Position numbers and translations under genes: made by a program
Assembly (NCBI GenBank): GCA_900545705.1
Contig: URAK01000005.1
Location: 1 to 64,000, forward strand
Length of the DNA stretch: 64,000 bases
Reading direction: 5' to 3'
Source of the DNA: an uncultured Opitutales bacterium
GTDB lineage: Bacteria > Verrucomicrobiota > Verrucomicrobiia > Opitutales > Intestinicryptomonadaceae
Part shown: positions 27,134 to 35,656 of the stretch, piece by piece
Position numbering within the stretch: position 1 is the first letter of the stretch
Layout: each line of letters opens with the position of its first letter
The notes under the pieces: model-generated
What the model was told of the DNA's origin: nothing
Seen by the model: only the letters and a program-made list of their open reading frames with translations
Databases searched by the model: none

Positions 27134-28107
27134 TTCCCTTCGGCTCTATCCCCGCCCCAAAATAGGGCTGCCGCGCACATTATTGTAAGAATCCCGAGCG
27201 CGAGCCATCCGTCCGTCATTCCAGCTCCGCCGAGAATCCCGCGCGGGCCGTTTTGTGTAATATCGAATACCTTGCGGTACATCATCAAGCAGAATACAAG
27301 CCCCCCGTGAAAGCCTATGCACGGCCAGAGAGATTTAGTCTTAATATACAAAATACACAAAAATGCCCCGAACATAAACAATCCGGCAAATTGCGTGAAA
27401 CTAAAATTGTAGGCGATGCCGACAGTGTCGTACCAGGCCACAAAAAATCCCATATCCCAAGTCGCGCTCCCGCCTCCCGGCAAATGGCTCCATATCGACG
27501 CCGGAACTTTGAAATGCTTGTACGCGAAAAAAAGCGAACTCAAAATTATCGCCGTGATAGGGCCTGCCGCCGTGTAAAAAGAGCGCATTATCAGCCCCCT
27601 CATTATTATTTCTTCGAGAAACGCCACTACAAGCGCGCCCGCCAATGCCCCGCACAAAGCCGAAATTATTGCGGATTTTTCAAATTCCGGATCGGGTGAA
27701 GAAACGCCAAACGCCCATTGCAATCCGAATATGCCCGCCGCAAGTGCAATCCCAAATGCAAAGAACCCAATGAAGGAAAGCAGTGAATGGCGGTCGAATC
27801 TAAGCCCGAGGTTTGACAGGGAAAATAATCCGCACTCCTTCATCATCCACGGAAACCCTATTATTATTGGAACCCACCGTATCCTATCGTAGAAAATGTC
27901 TAGCCTCTTGCCGAGAAGCCACGTTGTAGTTTCAGAAGGATTCACGGAATGCAGCCACTCGACAGCCCAATATACGGGCGGCGTCAGCACCGACGCGACG
28001 AGCGTCGCCCCCAAATATATAAATAGGAAAAGGCCGACACCCCTCATGGAATGTTCTTCGGCGGACAATCCGAAAAACATCATTTCTTTCTCGCGCTTCA
28101 ATATCAT
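27130..28107 (-). CDS. CPBP-family intramembrane glutamic protease
   Basis: A 325-residue membrane protein with about eight helices and the three CPBP/Abi (Rce1-like) motifs: EEIIMRGLIMRSF (Glu-Glu...Arg, about 165-177), FFAYKHF (the F-x-x-x-H motif, about 193) and GFHGGL (about 272). Such proteins cleave peptides in the membrane plane; roles include protein processing and self-immunity to bacteriocins. The target here is unknown. It is the upstream partner of the U32 gene, overlapping by 4 bp. Internal starts at MMFF are possible. Confidence 0.8.
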   Translation of the reverse strand: MILKREKEMMFFGLSAEEHSMRGVGLFLFIYLGATLVASVLTPPVYWAVEWLHSVNPSETTTWLLGKRLDIFYDRIRWVPIIIGFPWMMKECGLFSLSNLGLRFDRHSLLSFIGFFAFGIALAAGIFGLQWAFGVSSPDPEFEKSAIISALCGALAGALVVAFLEEIIMRGLIMRSFYTAAGPITAIILSSLFFAYKHFKVPASIWSHLPGGGSATWDMGFFVAWYDTVGIAYNFSFTQFAGLFMFGAFLCILYIKTKSLWPCIGFHGGLVFCLMMYRKVFDITQNGPRGILGGAGMTDGWLALGILTIMCAAALFWGGDRAEGK

Positions 28108-28210
28108 ATTTTTAAGTCTGACCGGAAAAAATTTTTTTTCAACGAATTTTAAAGGACTGGTTTTTAATATTTTTATTGAAGGGCTTTCTTTGATGTGTTA
28201 ACAAACTTTT

Positions 28211-29692
28211 ATGAAGCGAATTGCTTTTATACTCACGGCGTTTGCCGCTCTATTTTTTTGTGTTAATTCTTATGCGTCCGTGCCCATAGGGGCGGACGAA
28301 TCTAAAATTATAACAGAAGCGTATGTGTCCTCAAGCGCGGGAGACGACTCTAACGACGGTTCTAAAAATAAGCCTTTTAAGACATTTTCCAAAATTCCGA
28401 GAAAAAATGCCCGGATTTTCCTAAAACGCGGGGACGTTTTTTATGAGCCGCTAAGCGGCCTTGAAAATTGCGTAGTGGACTCTTACCCGAACAACGGCAA
28501 GAGGCTGCCGGTTATATGCGGATTGCGCTTCGTAAAAAATCCGTCGGCATGGGAAAACATGGGCGGCGGCATATGGAGGCTCGACATGAACGCCGACGCC
28601 AATTTTAGCGGGCGCAATCCTCCCGCAGCGAACCGCGGAAACCTTTTTAACAATATAGGCGGCATCTACGATGCGTCTTCTGACACCCTTCACGGGCGAG
28701 TCCTTAAAAAACATTCCGACCTGAAAGATAATTGGGATATGATATCTTCCCCCGAATTCCGCAGCAACAAGGTGACAGCCCAGACTTTCAGATACCTGTA
28801 CTTGAAGTTAGATGAAAATCCCTCCAAATACGGGGATTCTCTCGCCCTTATGACATACGGCAACGGCGTTAGCGGAATAAAAAACTGCACTGTTCGCAAT
28901 ATAGCAATTAAGGGTTTCGGGCGCCACGGGCTAACTGGGTGTATCGGCGGAAAAATAGAAAATATCGAGATAGACTTAATCGGCGGAAGCGTTCTGGTGG
29001 GCTTCCCGAATTGGGTCCGTCTCGGAAACGGAATAGAGTTTTGGATTTCGGGAGGGCCAAACAGCAATATACACAACCGCGTCTCCAACTGCACAATAAG
29101 CCGCACTTTCGACTGCGGCTCCACAATCCAGGGGCGCACAGAAAACGGAAACGCTCTTGCTCTCGACATAGTCTTTACCGGCAACAAATACTACCGCTGC
29201 CGGCAGGCATTCGAGCATTGGCTCGCGAGTTCCGACAATGGCCCCATTGAATATCGCGATTGCAAGTTCGTACGCAATTTCGCATGGGAAATGGGCGAAA
29301 ACGAATTTGACTCCCCATACCTGCAAGACCTGAATTTCCTTACATACGACAGGGGAGTCGCCGCAATGACAATCCGCGAAAATGTATGCTACGGCGCGGG
29401 CGCATATACGGGAGTCCCCAACTGGTCTACCGATTTCGGCGACAACACTTTTTATGTTTTGCGCGGGAAACCACTTGTTGCGGCGCTGCGCGGTTCAGGC
29501 AATATTGTTGTAAACGCGGAGTCCGAAGCGGACATAGAAAAATACAGGCAAATTACCGGCGACAAAACCAGCAAGATTTTCATTGTCGAAAAGGACGATT
29601 CGGCGCTGAGGGGCAAGCTCCTGAACGGCGATTTCAAATATGTGCGAAAATTTCTTAATAAAAAAAACAATAATAAAAGGGAGAGTAAATGA
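28211..29692 (+). CDS. Secreted right-handed beta-helix protein, tandem copy 1
   Basis: A 493-residue exported protein with signal peptide MKRIAFILTAFAALFFCVNS(YA). Like surface polysaccharide lyases and mannuronan epimerases, it opens with YVSSSAGDDSNDGS and a 'P-x-K/F-T-F-x-K-I' segment. Beta-helix turns follow (for example LKNCTVRNIAIKGFGRHGLT and NHVSGCTISRTYDCGS in the sister copy). It is predicted to act on or bind an extracellular polysaccharide; the catalytic residues are not identified. Its stop overlaps the ATG of copy 2 (ATGA). A short-leader promoter (TTGAAG about 34 bp upstream) is possible. Confidence 0.75.
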   Translation: MKRIAFILTAFAALFFCVNSYASVPIGADESKIITEAYVSSSAGDDSNDGSKNKPFKTFSKIPRKNARIFLKRGDVFYEPLSGLENCVVDSYPNNGKRLPVICGLRFVKNPSAWENMGGGIWRLDMNADANFSGRNPPAANRGNLFNNIGGIYDASSDTLHGRVLKKHSDLKDNWDMISSPEFRSNKVTAQTFRYLYLKLDENPSKYGDSLALMTYGNGVSGIKNCTVRNIAIKGFGRHGLTGCIGGKIENIEIDLIGGSVLVGFPNWVRLGNGIEFWISGGPNSNIHNRVSNCTISRTFDCGSTIQGRTENGNALALDIVFTGNKYYRCRQAFEHWLASSDNGPIEYRDCKFVRNFAWEMGENEFDSPYLQDLNFLTYDRGVAAMTIRENVCYGAGAYTGVPNWSTDFGDNTFYVLRGKPLVAALRGSGNIVVNAESEADIEKYRQITGDKTSKIFIVEKDDSALRGKLLNGDFKYVRKFLNKKNNNKRESK

Positions 29693-31158
29693 ACTTAATT
29701 AAGGCTACCGCATGCGCGGCTTTGATGCTCGCGCTGACTCCGATGTTCGCCCAGGAATACGGCGCGGACGAATCGCAAATATCCACGGTTGTCTATGTGT
29801 CGTCGAGCGCAGGAGACGACTCTAACGACGGCTCTATGAAAAGTCCGCTAAAGACATTCGCGAAAATACCAAAAGAGAATGCGCGCATTCTACTTAAAAA
29901 GGGCGACGTATTTTACGAGCCGTTGTCGGGGCTAAGCAACTGCGTGGTTGACTCGTATGGAAAGGGCTCGAAATATCCGGAGATATGCGGCCTTAAACTC
30001 CTTAAAAATCCCGATGCGTGGGAAGATATGGGCAACGGCGTATGGCGTCTAGACATGAACAAGACCGAGAATTTCTACGGTCGCAATCTTGAAATCACCA
30101 AGGGAAATTTCCAGCTCAACAACCTCGGAGCCCTCTACGACGCCGCAAGCGATACGGTTTACGGGCATAAAGTAAAAAAGCTCGAAATGCTTGAAAAAGA
30201 TTGGGACATCACAACTGGTGAAATATACAAGCCAAAGGATATAGATGCCGAAAGCTATCGCTGGCTGTATGTAAAGCTTGGCAAAAATCCATCTTCCGAC
30301 GGCGCCAAGCTTGGCATACTGACGTACGGCAACGGAGTCAGCGGCCTGAAAAATTGCACCGTGCGCAATATCGCAATTAAGGGTTTCGGGCGCCACGGCC
30401 TCACAGGGTCGTTCGGCGGAAAGGTTGAAAATGTGAAAATTGACCTAATCGGCGGCAGCACGCAGGTAGGATATAGAACATGGGTTCGTCTCGGCAACGG
30501 AATCGAATTCTGGATTTCCGGGTCTCCGTCTTCCAACAACAGAAACCACGTCTCAGGCTGCACAATAAGCCGCACTTACGACTGCGGCTCCACAATACAA
30601 GGCATCGTCGAAAAAGGTGAAATTGTCGCGAGTGACATTACCTTTACCGGCAATAAATTCTACCGTTGCCGCCAGGCGTTCGAGCACTTCCTCTCAAACC
30701 GCTCGAACGGAAGGTCGGAATACATAAACTGCCACTTTGAGGGAAATTTTGCATGGGAAATGGGCGAAAACGAATTTTCAACTCCGGAACCCCGCGACAA
30801 CAACTTCCTGACCTACGACAACAAGCGCAAGGGAATGATAATTAAAAACAATGTCTGCTACGGTTCCGGAATTTACGCGGGCACGCGCGGCTGGGCCGAG
30901 CATTTCGGCGAAAATACGTTCTACGTGGAACAAGGCAAACACAATCTCCTCTTTGTCTATCCGTGGAATAAGCAGGGTATAGAAATACCGTCCAACTCGG
31001 AAGCCGACATACAAAAATACCGCGAAACTCTCGGCGATACGACAAGCAAAATTATTCTTGTCCCCGAGTCCGAGATTGCTGAAACCCGCAGCAACCTTAT
31101 GAAAGAGGATTTCAAATACGTAAAGAAGTTCTTAAAACGCGGCGCGCTTAGCAAGTAG
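29689..31158 (+). CDS. Secreted right-handed beta-helix protein, tandem copy 2
   Basis: A 489-residue paralogue of the preceding gene, overlapping it by 4 bp, so translation is probably coupled. Signal peptide MNLIKATACAALMLALTPMFA. Many segments are shared nearly word for word (YVSSSAGDDSNDGS, GDVFYEPLSGL, RNIAIKGFGRHGLTG, NFAWEMGENEF), while loops differ. This suggests duplication followed by divergence, perhaps to bind different glycan linkages. Function is as uncertain as for copy 1. It ends before a strong hairpin at 31188. Confidence 0.75.
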   Translation: MNLIKATACAALMLALTPMFAQEYGADESQISTVVYVSSSAGDDSNDGSMKSPLKTFAKIPKENARILLKKGDVFYEPLSGLSNCVVDSYGKGSKYPEICGLKLLKNPDAWEDMGNGVWRLDMNKTENFYGRNLEITKGNFQLNNLGALYDAASDTVYGHKVKKLEMLEKDWDITTGEIYKPKDIDAESYRWLYVKLGKNPSSDGAKLGILTYGNGVSGLKNCTVRNIAIKGFGRHGLTGSFGGKVENVKIDLIGGSTQVGYRTWVRLGNGIEFWISGSPSSNNRNHVSGCTISRTYDCGSTIQGIVEKGEIVASDITFTGNKFYRCRQAFEHFLSNRSNGRSEYINCHFEGNFAWEMGENEFSTPEPRDNNFLTYDNKRKGMIIKNNVCYGSGIYAGTRGWAEHFGENTFYVEQGKHNLLFVYPWNKQGIEIPSNSEADIQKYRETLGDTTSKIILVPESEIAETRSNLMKEDFKYVKKFLKRGALSK

Positions 31159-31187
31159 GGCCATCTGCGCCAACCCGCAAAAACTGG

Positions 31188-31217
31188 GCGCGGCGGGATT
31201 TTCCCCCGCCGCGCTTT
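31188..31217. terminator. Strong hairpin between convergent genes
   Basis: Perfect 10-bp stem GCGCGGCGGG / CCCGCCGCGC with loop ATTTTCC, then TTT and a further T-rich tract. It lies between the beta-helix gene (+) and tlyA (-) and may stop both. Confidence 0.7.
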
Positions 31218-31252
31218 GCGTGTCTTTTGCAAACTCCAAATTCTTTGCGCGC

Positions 31253-32056
31253 CTACGTCCCGCTTTCCTTCCTGATTCCTATTAAATATTCCGTATTTCC
31301 ATCGCCACCCAATATGGGGGAAGGCATGCTGCCTATTATCCGGGCGCCTCGAAAATTATCCGAAATATAGTTTGTTATTTTCTCAAACGCGATAGCGCTT
31401 TCTTCAGGGCGCAACACTCCCTTGCGGATTCTCGCAAGTTTTGGGTCGCTCTCAAATTGGGGTTTTACAAGGCACACGGCGATTCCGCCGTCGGAAAGTA
31501 GACCCCATAGGCTGCCAAATACCTTTTCAAGCGATATGAAAGACAAATCCGCGCATATAAAATTGAATTTCTTGCCTCCGAAAGACGATGGCGACAATGA
31601 GCGTATGTCTGTCTTTTCCATATTTTCCACGCGCGCGTCTGACAATAGCTTTGGGTGGAGCTGGCCGCTGCCGATATCCACGCACACGTCTGACAATAGC
31701 TTTGGGTGGAGCTGGCCGCTGCCGATATCCACGCACACGCTCGATGCGGCTCCGCGCGACAGGGCGCAGTCGGTAAAGCCGCCGGTCGAAGCGCCGGCGT
31801 CGAGTATGTCAACGCCGCGGAGGTCTATCCCAAATCTGTCCAAAAACGCCTCTAACTTCAATCCTGCGCGCGAAACATACCTCGATTCGGGCGCGTCTGC
31901 CGAGATTTCGAGAACAGCGTCTTCCGGAAGTTTCCGCGACGGTTTGTCGACTACTTTCCCTGCAAATTTAACGCGCCCCGCCTCTATGAGGGCGCGAGCT
32001 TTTGAGCGGCTTGGAGCGAGGCCGCTTTCAGTCATAATCTCATCGGCACGTTTCAT
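31253..32056 (-). CDS. tlyA: TlyA-family rRNA methyltransferase with internal duplication
   Basis: A 267-residue protein with an N-terminal S4 RNA-binding domain (MKRADEIMTESGLAPSRSKA) and a Rossmann methyltransferase domain (DAGASTGGFTDCALSRGA at about 86, CADLSFISLEKVF at about 172, CLVKPQFE at about 196). Family members 2'-O-methylate rRNA (TlyA acts on 16S and 23S; also called hemolysin A). Residues VCVDIGSGQLHPKLLSD occur twice in a row, encoded by a perfect 51-bp tandem repeat. The single-copy version aligns with normal TlyA, so the extra 17 residues fall inside the SAM-binding fold and may disable it. Its ATG overlaps the stop of the upstream small gene. Confidence 0.88.
   Translation of the reverse strand: MKRADEIMTESGLAPSRSKARALIEAGRVKFAGKVVDKPSRKLPEDAVLEISADAPESRYVSRAGLKLEAFLDRFGIDLRGVDILDAGASTGGFTDCALSRGAASSVCVDIGSGQLHPKLLSDVCVDIGSGQLHPKLLSDARVENMEKTDIRSLSPSSFGGKKFNFICADLSFISLEKVFGSLWGLLSDGGIAVCLVKPQFESDPKLARIRKGVLRPEESAIAFEKITNYISDNFRGARIIGSMPSPILGGDGNTEYLIGIRKESGT
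31636..31737. repeat. Perfect 2 x 51-bp tandem duplication inside tlyA
   Basis: Unit 31636-31686 is repeated without a mismatch at 31687-31737. As 51 is a multiple of three, the frame is kept. Confidence 0.97.
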
Positions 32057-32364
32057 TTGCCGCCTTTGGGTATATATATCACCTGCACATCGCGCGCGTC
32101 GGCAGGGCGTTGGGCTGCCTTTTTTTCAAGCGTATCGACGCCTTTTCCGGCTTCCGTCGCGAGAGTCCAAACGAGAGCCGCCGACCCAAAAAGCATTGCG
32201 GCAGCCACAAAGATGCCGATTGCCAAGCGCACGGCTTCGAGCGTATCGGAGCGCGCGCTTTTGCCCTTGTGGAACTTAAGGGAAGGCATTGTGCCTTTCC
32301 CTTTGCCAACGAGTTTTTCGGAAACTTTTCTCAGTTTGTTTTCGTCGATAATCATATTTTCCAA
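32053..32364 (-). CDS. Small single-pass membrane protein, unknown
   Basis: A 103-residue protein with a basic N-terminal half (KLVGKGKGTMPSLKFHKGKS), one membrane helix at about 46-68 (IGIFVAAAMLFGSAALVWTL) and a short tail. Its stop overlaps the tlyA start (ATGA), so the two are likely one operon. No family was recognised. It may be a small accessory or envelope protein. Confidence 0.6.
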   Translation of the reverse strand: MENMIIDENKLRKVSEKLVGKGKGTMPSLKFHKGKSARSDTLEAVRLAIGIFVAAAMLFGSAALVWTLATEAGKGVDTLEKKAAQRPADARDVQVIYIPKGGK

Positions 32365-32412
32365 AAAAAATTATCGCTCGCAGGAAATGTTTTTCAAACA
32401 TATATTGTTTAT

Positions 32413-32448
32413 TTGACAACAACGCGGGCCAAGTAGTAGTTTTATAAA
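32413..32448 (+). promoter_or_regulatory. Candidate promoter of the esterase operon
   Basis: Perfect TTGACA at 32413-32418; possible -10 in the TAGTTTTATAAAT tract, but spacing to the best hexamer is longer than ideal. The start codon of the first esterase is at 32529. Confidence 0.35.
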
Positions 32449-32528
32449 TTACGCAAAGGCGGAACGTATAACTTTTTCCGCGGGGGGAGAGGTTTGTATT
32501 GGGGGTTCCGCGGCGGATTGTAAAAACT

Positions 32529-34076
32529 ATGAAGAAATCAACACTATTGATTGTTGCGCTATTGCTTGCGCAAGCCGTTATTGCGGAAATAAAAATGCCG
32601 AAAATTTTTTCGGACAATATGGTCTTGCAACGCGGCGAGCAGGTAAAGGTGTGGGGTAAGGCGTCTCCAAACGCAGACGTACGCGTGGAGTTTGCGGGAA
32701 AGAATATTTTGGCTAAAGCGGACAAAGACGGAAAATGGTCGCTGTTTCTTCCTCCGCTGGAAACTTCCGCCCAGCCGCGGGAAATGCTCGTATTTGAAAA
32801 TGGCGCGGTGTCGAAAAAAATCGGCGGAGTGTTGGTCGGCGAAGTTTGGATAACCGGCGGGCAGAGCAATATGCAATTCGGCGCAAACTCCATGATCGGC
32901 TCCAAAGAGGAATTGGAGAATTTGCCAAAAAATCTCAGGTATTTCGCCCAAGACAGCGGAAAAATAAGCGAAACTCCGCTATCAGATTTCGAAGGGTGGG
33001 CACAATGGTTCGTGCCTGGAAAAGACAAGCTTGGTAATTCAAACGCAATCGCGCTGTTTTTCGGCTCGCGCATATCAAAGGCTCTTGGGGATATACCTGT
33101 CGGCATAGTTGAAAGCTCGCGCGGCGGCACCCGAATGGTCGGGTGGACTCCCATCGAATTTTTTAATTCCGATCCGCTAATGGAGCCCGCCCGCAAGATG
33201 TTTGAGCGTGATTCAAAAAAATGGAAGGAGTCCGAATTTAAGAAGAGCTTCGCTAAATGGCGCGAGGCGCGCGACAAATACGAGGCGGAAGTCGCCAAGG
33301 CAAAAGCGGCGGGAAAACGCGCACCAATATGCCCGTGGGCGGCAAACTTGCAGGCCAAGCCAGACATCTCAAAACCGTACGGGGTAAACAACCCCGCGCG
33401 CCTGTGGAATGCCAAAATCGCCCCGATGGCAGGCTTTACCGCGCGCGGTTTCCTATGGTATCAAGGCGAGTCAGACTACATGTGGAGCGGTTTTAAGTCG
33501 ATTTTCGAGGGAATGAAGAAAGCGTGGAGAAAAGCTTGGGAAAAGCCGGATATGTACTTTTTGTGCGTCCAGCTGCCGTCTTATAAGGACAACGGCTGGG
33601 AATATATGCGCTGGGACCAGATGCGCGCCTCCCTCGAAGATCCCAACGGCGGAATTGCCGTATCGATAGACACAGGAGATAAAGACGATGTCCATCCGCG
33701 CGACAAAAAACCTATTATCGACCGCCTCGCGAATATCGCGTTGAACGACGTTTACGGGCAGAAAAAGCCCTCCGTCTACGGGCCGATTTTCAAGTCGGCA
33801 AAATATTCTGCGGATACTGCGGAATTAAATTTCGACTTGCGTGGAGGAAAGCTTGAATGCAAGGGCGAGCCGCGCGGATTTATCGCAAAATGCGCAGACG
33901 GGCAGTGGCGCGACGCCAAAGCTGAATTTTCGGGCGGGAAATTAACGGTTAAAACTCCGGACGGCTCGGCAATAAAAGGCGTAAGGTACCTTTGGAAAGG
34001 CTGGGCAAAGCCTGACGTATGCCTTTACAACGATGCCGGAATCCCCGCATTCGGATTTACTGACGAAATACGCTAA
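32529..34076 (+). CDS. Sialate O-acetylesterase-family (SASA) protein, copy 1
   Basis: A 515-residue secreted protein. Start placed at the ATG at 32529, giving signal peptide MKKSTLLIVALLLAQAVIA. A short beta-domain follows (IFSDNMVLQR, about 26-100), then the SGNH-like SASA domain: GQSNM with the nucleophile Ser (about 111-115), ESSRGGTRMVGWTP, WYQGES (about 308) and the catalytic pair DDVHPRDK. Such enzymes remove O-acetyl groups from sialic acid or plant polysaccharides. A charged helix insert (about 240-275) ends in CPW. First of four tandem SASA paralogues and a GH28 gene, tightly packed (gaps 18, 14, 5, 5 bp), so one operon. The true substrate may be pectin- or xylan-like, not sialic acid. 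Confidence 0.88.
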   Translation: MKKSTLLIVALLLAQAVIAEIKMPKIFSDNMVLQRGEQVKVWGKASPNADVRVEFAGKNILAKADKDGKWSLFLPPLETSAQPREMLVFENGAVSKKIGGVLVGEVWITGGQSNMQFGANSMIGSKEELENLPKNLRYFAQDSGKISETPLSDFEGWAQWFVPGKDKLGNSNAIALFFGSRISKALGDIPVGIVESSRGGTRMVGWTPIEFFNSDPLMEPARKMFERDSKKWKESEFKKSFAKWREARDKYEAEVAKAKAAGKRAPICPWAANLQAKPDISKPYGVNNPARLWNAKIAPMAGFTARGFLWYQGESDYMWSGFKSIFEGMKKAWRKAWEKPDMYFLCVQLPSYKDNGWEYMRWDQMRASLEDPNGGIAVSIDTGDKDDVHPRDKKPIIDRLANIALNDVYGQKKPSVYGPIFKSAKYSADTAELNFDLRGGKLECKGEPRGFIAKCADGQWRDAKAEFSGGKLTVKTPDGSAIKGVRYLWKGWAKPDVCLYNDAGIPAFGFTDEIR

Positions 34077-34094
34077 CATATGGTCTATAAGCTT

Positions 34095-35642
34095 ATGAAA
34101 ATAAAAAAAATTTCCTATTTTATATTTGCAGCCCTTGCGGCTTCCATGCTCTCGGCTGAAATAAACCTGCCGAGAATATTTTCGGACGACATGCTAATCC
34201 AGCGCCAAAAGCCCGTAAAAATATGGGGAACAGCCGACGCAAACGCGGCGGTGGAAGTAGAGTTCGCAGGCGCAAAAAAGTCGGCGAAAGCCGGCAATGA
34301 CGGCAAGTGGAGCGTCTTACTGGATCCGCTCGAAGCATCGAAGGAGGGCAGGGATATGAAGTTCTACGAGAACGGAAAGCTCTCGCGCACCATAAAAGAC
34401 GTGATTGTCGGCGAAGTGTGGGTTCTTGGCGGGCAGAGCAATATGGAAATGACTTACACGTGGCGAAATCTCAAACCCGAAGGCAATCCCGATATACGGT
34501 ATTTTTCAAATCCGGCTCCAAGCATATCAGAGACTCCCCAGAGCGACACTACGGCAGGCTCGCAATGGAAAAAAGCTGACGCTAAAAACGCGCAATCGTT
34601 CAGCATGGTGGGGTACGCATTTGCACAAAAACTCTCAAAAGACTTGGGCGTTCCAGTGGGGCTTGTGTACACCGCGCGCGGCGGAACGCGAATGGAGACG
34701 TGGATTCCGTTCGACGCCATGGATAAATCAAAATATTTGAAAAGCCGCAGAGCCGAATATTTTGAAAAATTGCCTGAATGGAAAAACGGCGGATATGAGA
34801 AAGCCGCCAAGGCGCATAAGGAAAGAATGGAACAGCACAAGAAGGCGGTCGCGAAGGCTAAAGCCGAAAATAAACGCCCGCCGACAATGCCGTGGAAGGA
34901 CAAAATTGCCCCACGTCCGCAGACTCCGACAGTGGATTTATCTGCTCCCGCAATGCATTGGAACGGGAAAGTTGCCCCATTGGCAGGCTACACTGCTCGC
35001 GGCTTTTTGTGGTACCAAGGTGAGTCCAACCAGAACGATTCCGAGGCTCTGTTCGTTCGCCAGTTTAGAATACTTGTAGACGCTTGGCGCGCGGCATGGG
35101 GCGACAATTCAATGCCGTGGATATCGGTGGAATTGGCGTCTTACGGATACGGAAAAGATTGGGGCAAGGTTCGCGCGGCGCAGGTCTTGGCTGCCGGAAG
35201 CGTCGATAATTCGTACATAGTATGCGCTTCCGACACGGGCGAAAAAACCGACATCCACCCCGCCGACAAAGGTCCAATTTCCGAAAGGCTTGAAAAGGTT
35301 GCAATGCGCAGAGTTTATGACGACAGGAGTGTGGAGGACAGATCCCCAGTTTTTGCCGGGGCGACTTTCAATACCGGCAATGCCGTTGTGAAATTCGGGG
35401 CTTTTTCGGGAAAACTCGTCGGGAAGGGCGAACCTAAGGGCTTCGAGCTTAAAATAGACGGCAAATGGATTCCCGCAAAATCGGAGATTGACTCCGACTC
35501 AACAGTGGTTGTGTCCGCGCCTAATTCCCACTCTATACCTGAAGGCGTGCGCTATCTTTGGAAGAGCTGGGCCAAGCCGGACGCATGGCTGTATACCGAC
35601 GGTGGGTTGCCGGCGTTCGGTTTTGAAAAGGAAAATAAATAG
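34095..35642 (+). CDS. Sialate O-acetylesterase-family (SASA) protein, copy 2
   Basis: A 515-residue paralogue with the same layout, from the ATG at 34095 (signal peptide MKIKKISYFIFAALAASMLSA; an earlier in-frame ATG at 34080 is less likely). Catalytic features present: GGQSNM, TARGGTRMETWIP, WYQGES and TDIHPADK. The helix insert is Lys-rich (AKAKAENKRPPTMPW). The Asp-His pair keeps its spacing but the residues around it differ from copies 1 and 3. Gap to copy 1 is 18 bp. Confidence 0.88.
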   Translation: MKIKKISYFIFAALAASMLSAEINLPRIFSDDMLIQRQKPVKIWGTADANAAVEVEFAGAKKSAKAGNDGKWSVLLDPLEASKEGRDMKFYENGKLSRTIKDVIVGEVWVLGGQSNMEMTYTWRNLKPEGNPDIRYFSNPAPSISETPQSDTTAGSQWKKADAKNAQSFSMVGYAFAQKLSKDLGVPVGLVYTARGGTRMETWIPFDAMDKSKYLKSRRAEYFEKLPEWKNGGYEKAAKAHKERMEQHKKAVAKAKAENKRPPTMPWKDKIAPRPQTPTVDLSAPAMHWNGKVAPLAGYTARGFLWYQGESNQNDSEALFVRQFRILVDAWRAAWGDNSMPWISVELASYGYGKDWGKVRAAQVLAAGSVDNSYIVCASDTGEKTDIHPADKGPISERLEKVAMRRVYDDRSVEDRSPVFAGATFNTGNAVVKFGAFSGKLVGKGEPKGFELKIDGKWIPAKSEIDSDSTVVVSAPNSHSIPEGVRYLWKSWAKPDAWLYTDGGLPAFGFEKENK

Positions 35643-35656
35643 AATTTTTAGGAATT

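Noticed and set aside
32276..33415. 379-codon open frame antisense to the first SASA gene
   Set aside because: The sense strand has a complete esterase with signal peptide and catalytic motifs.
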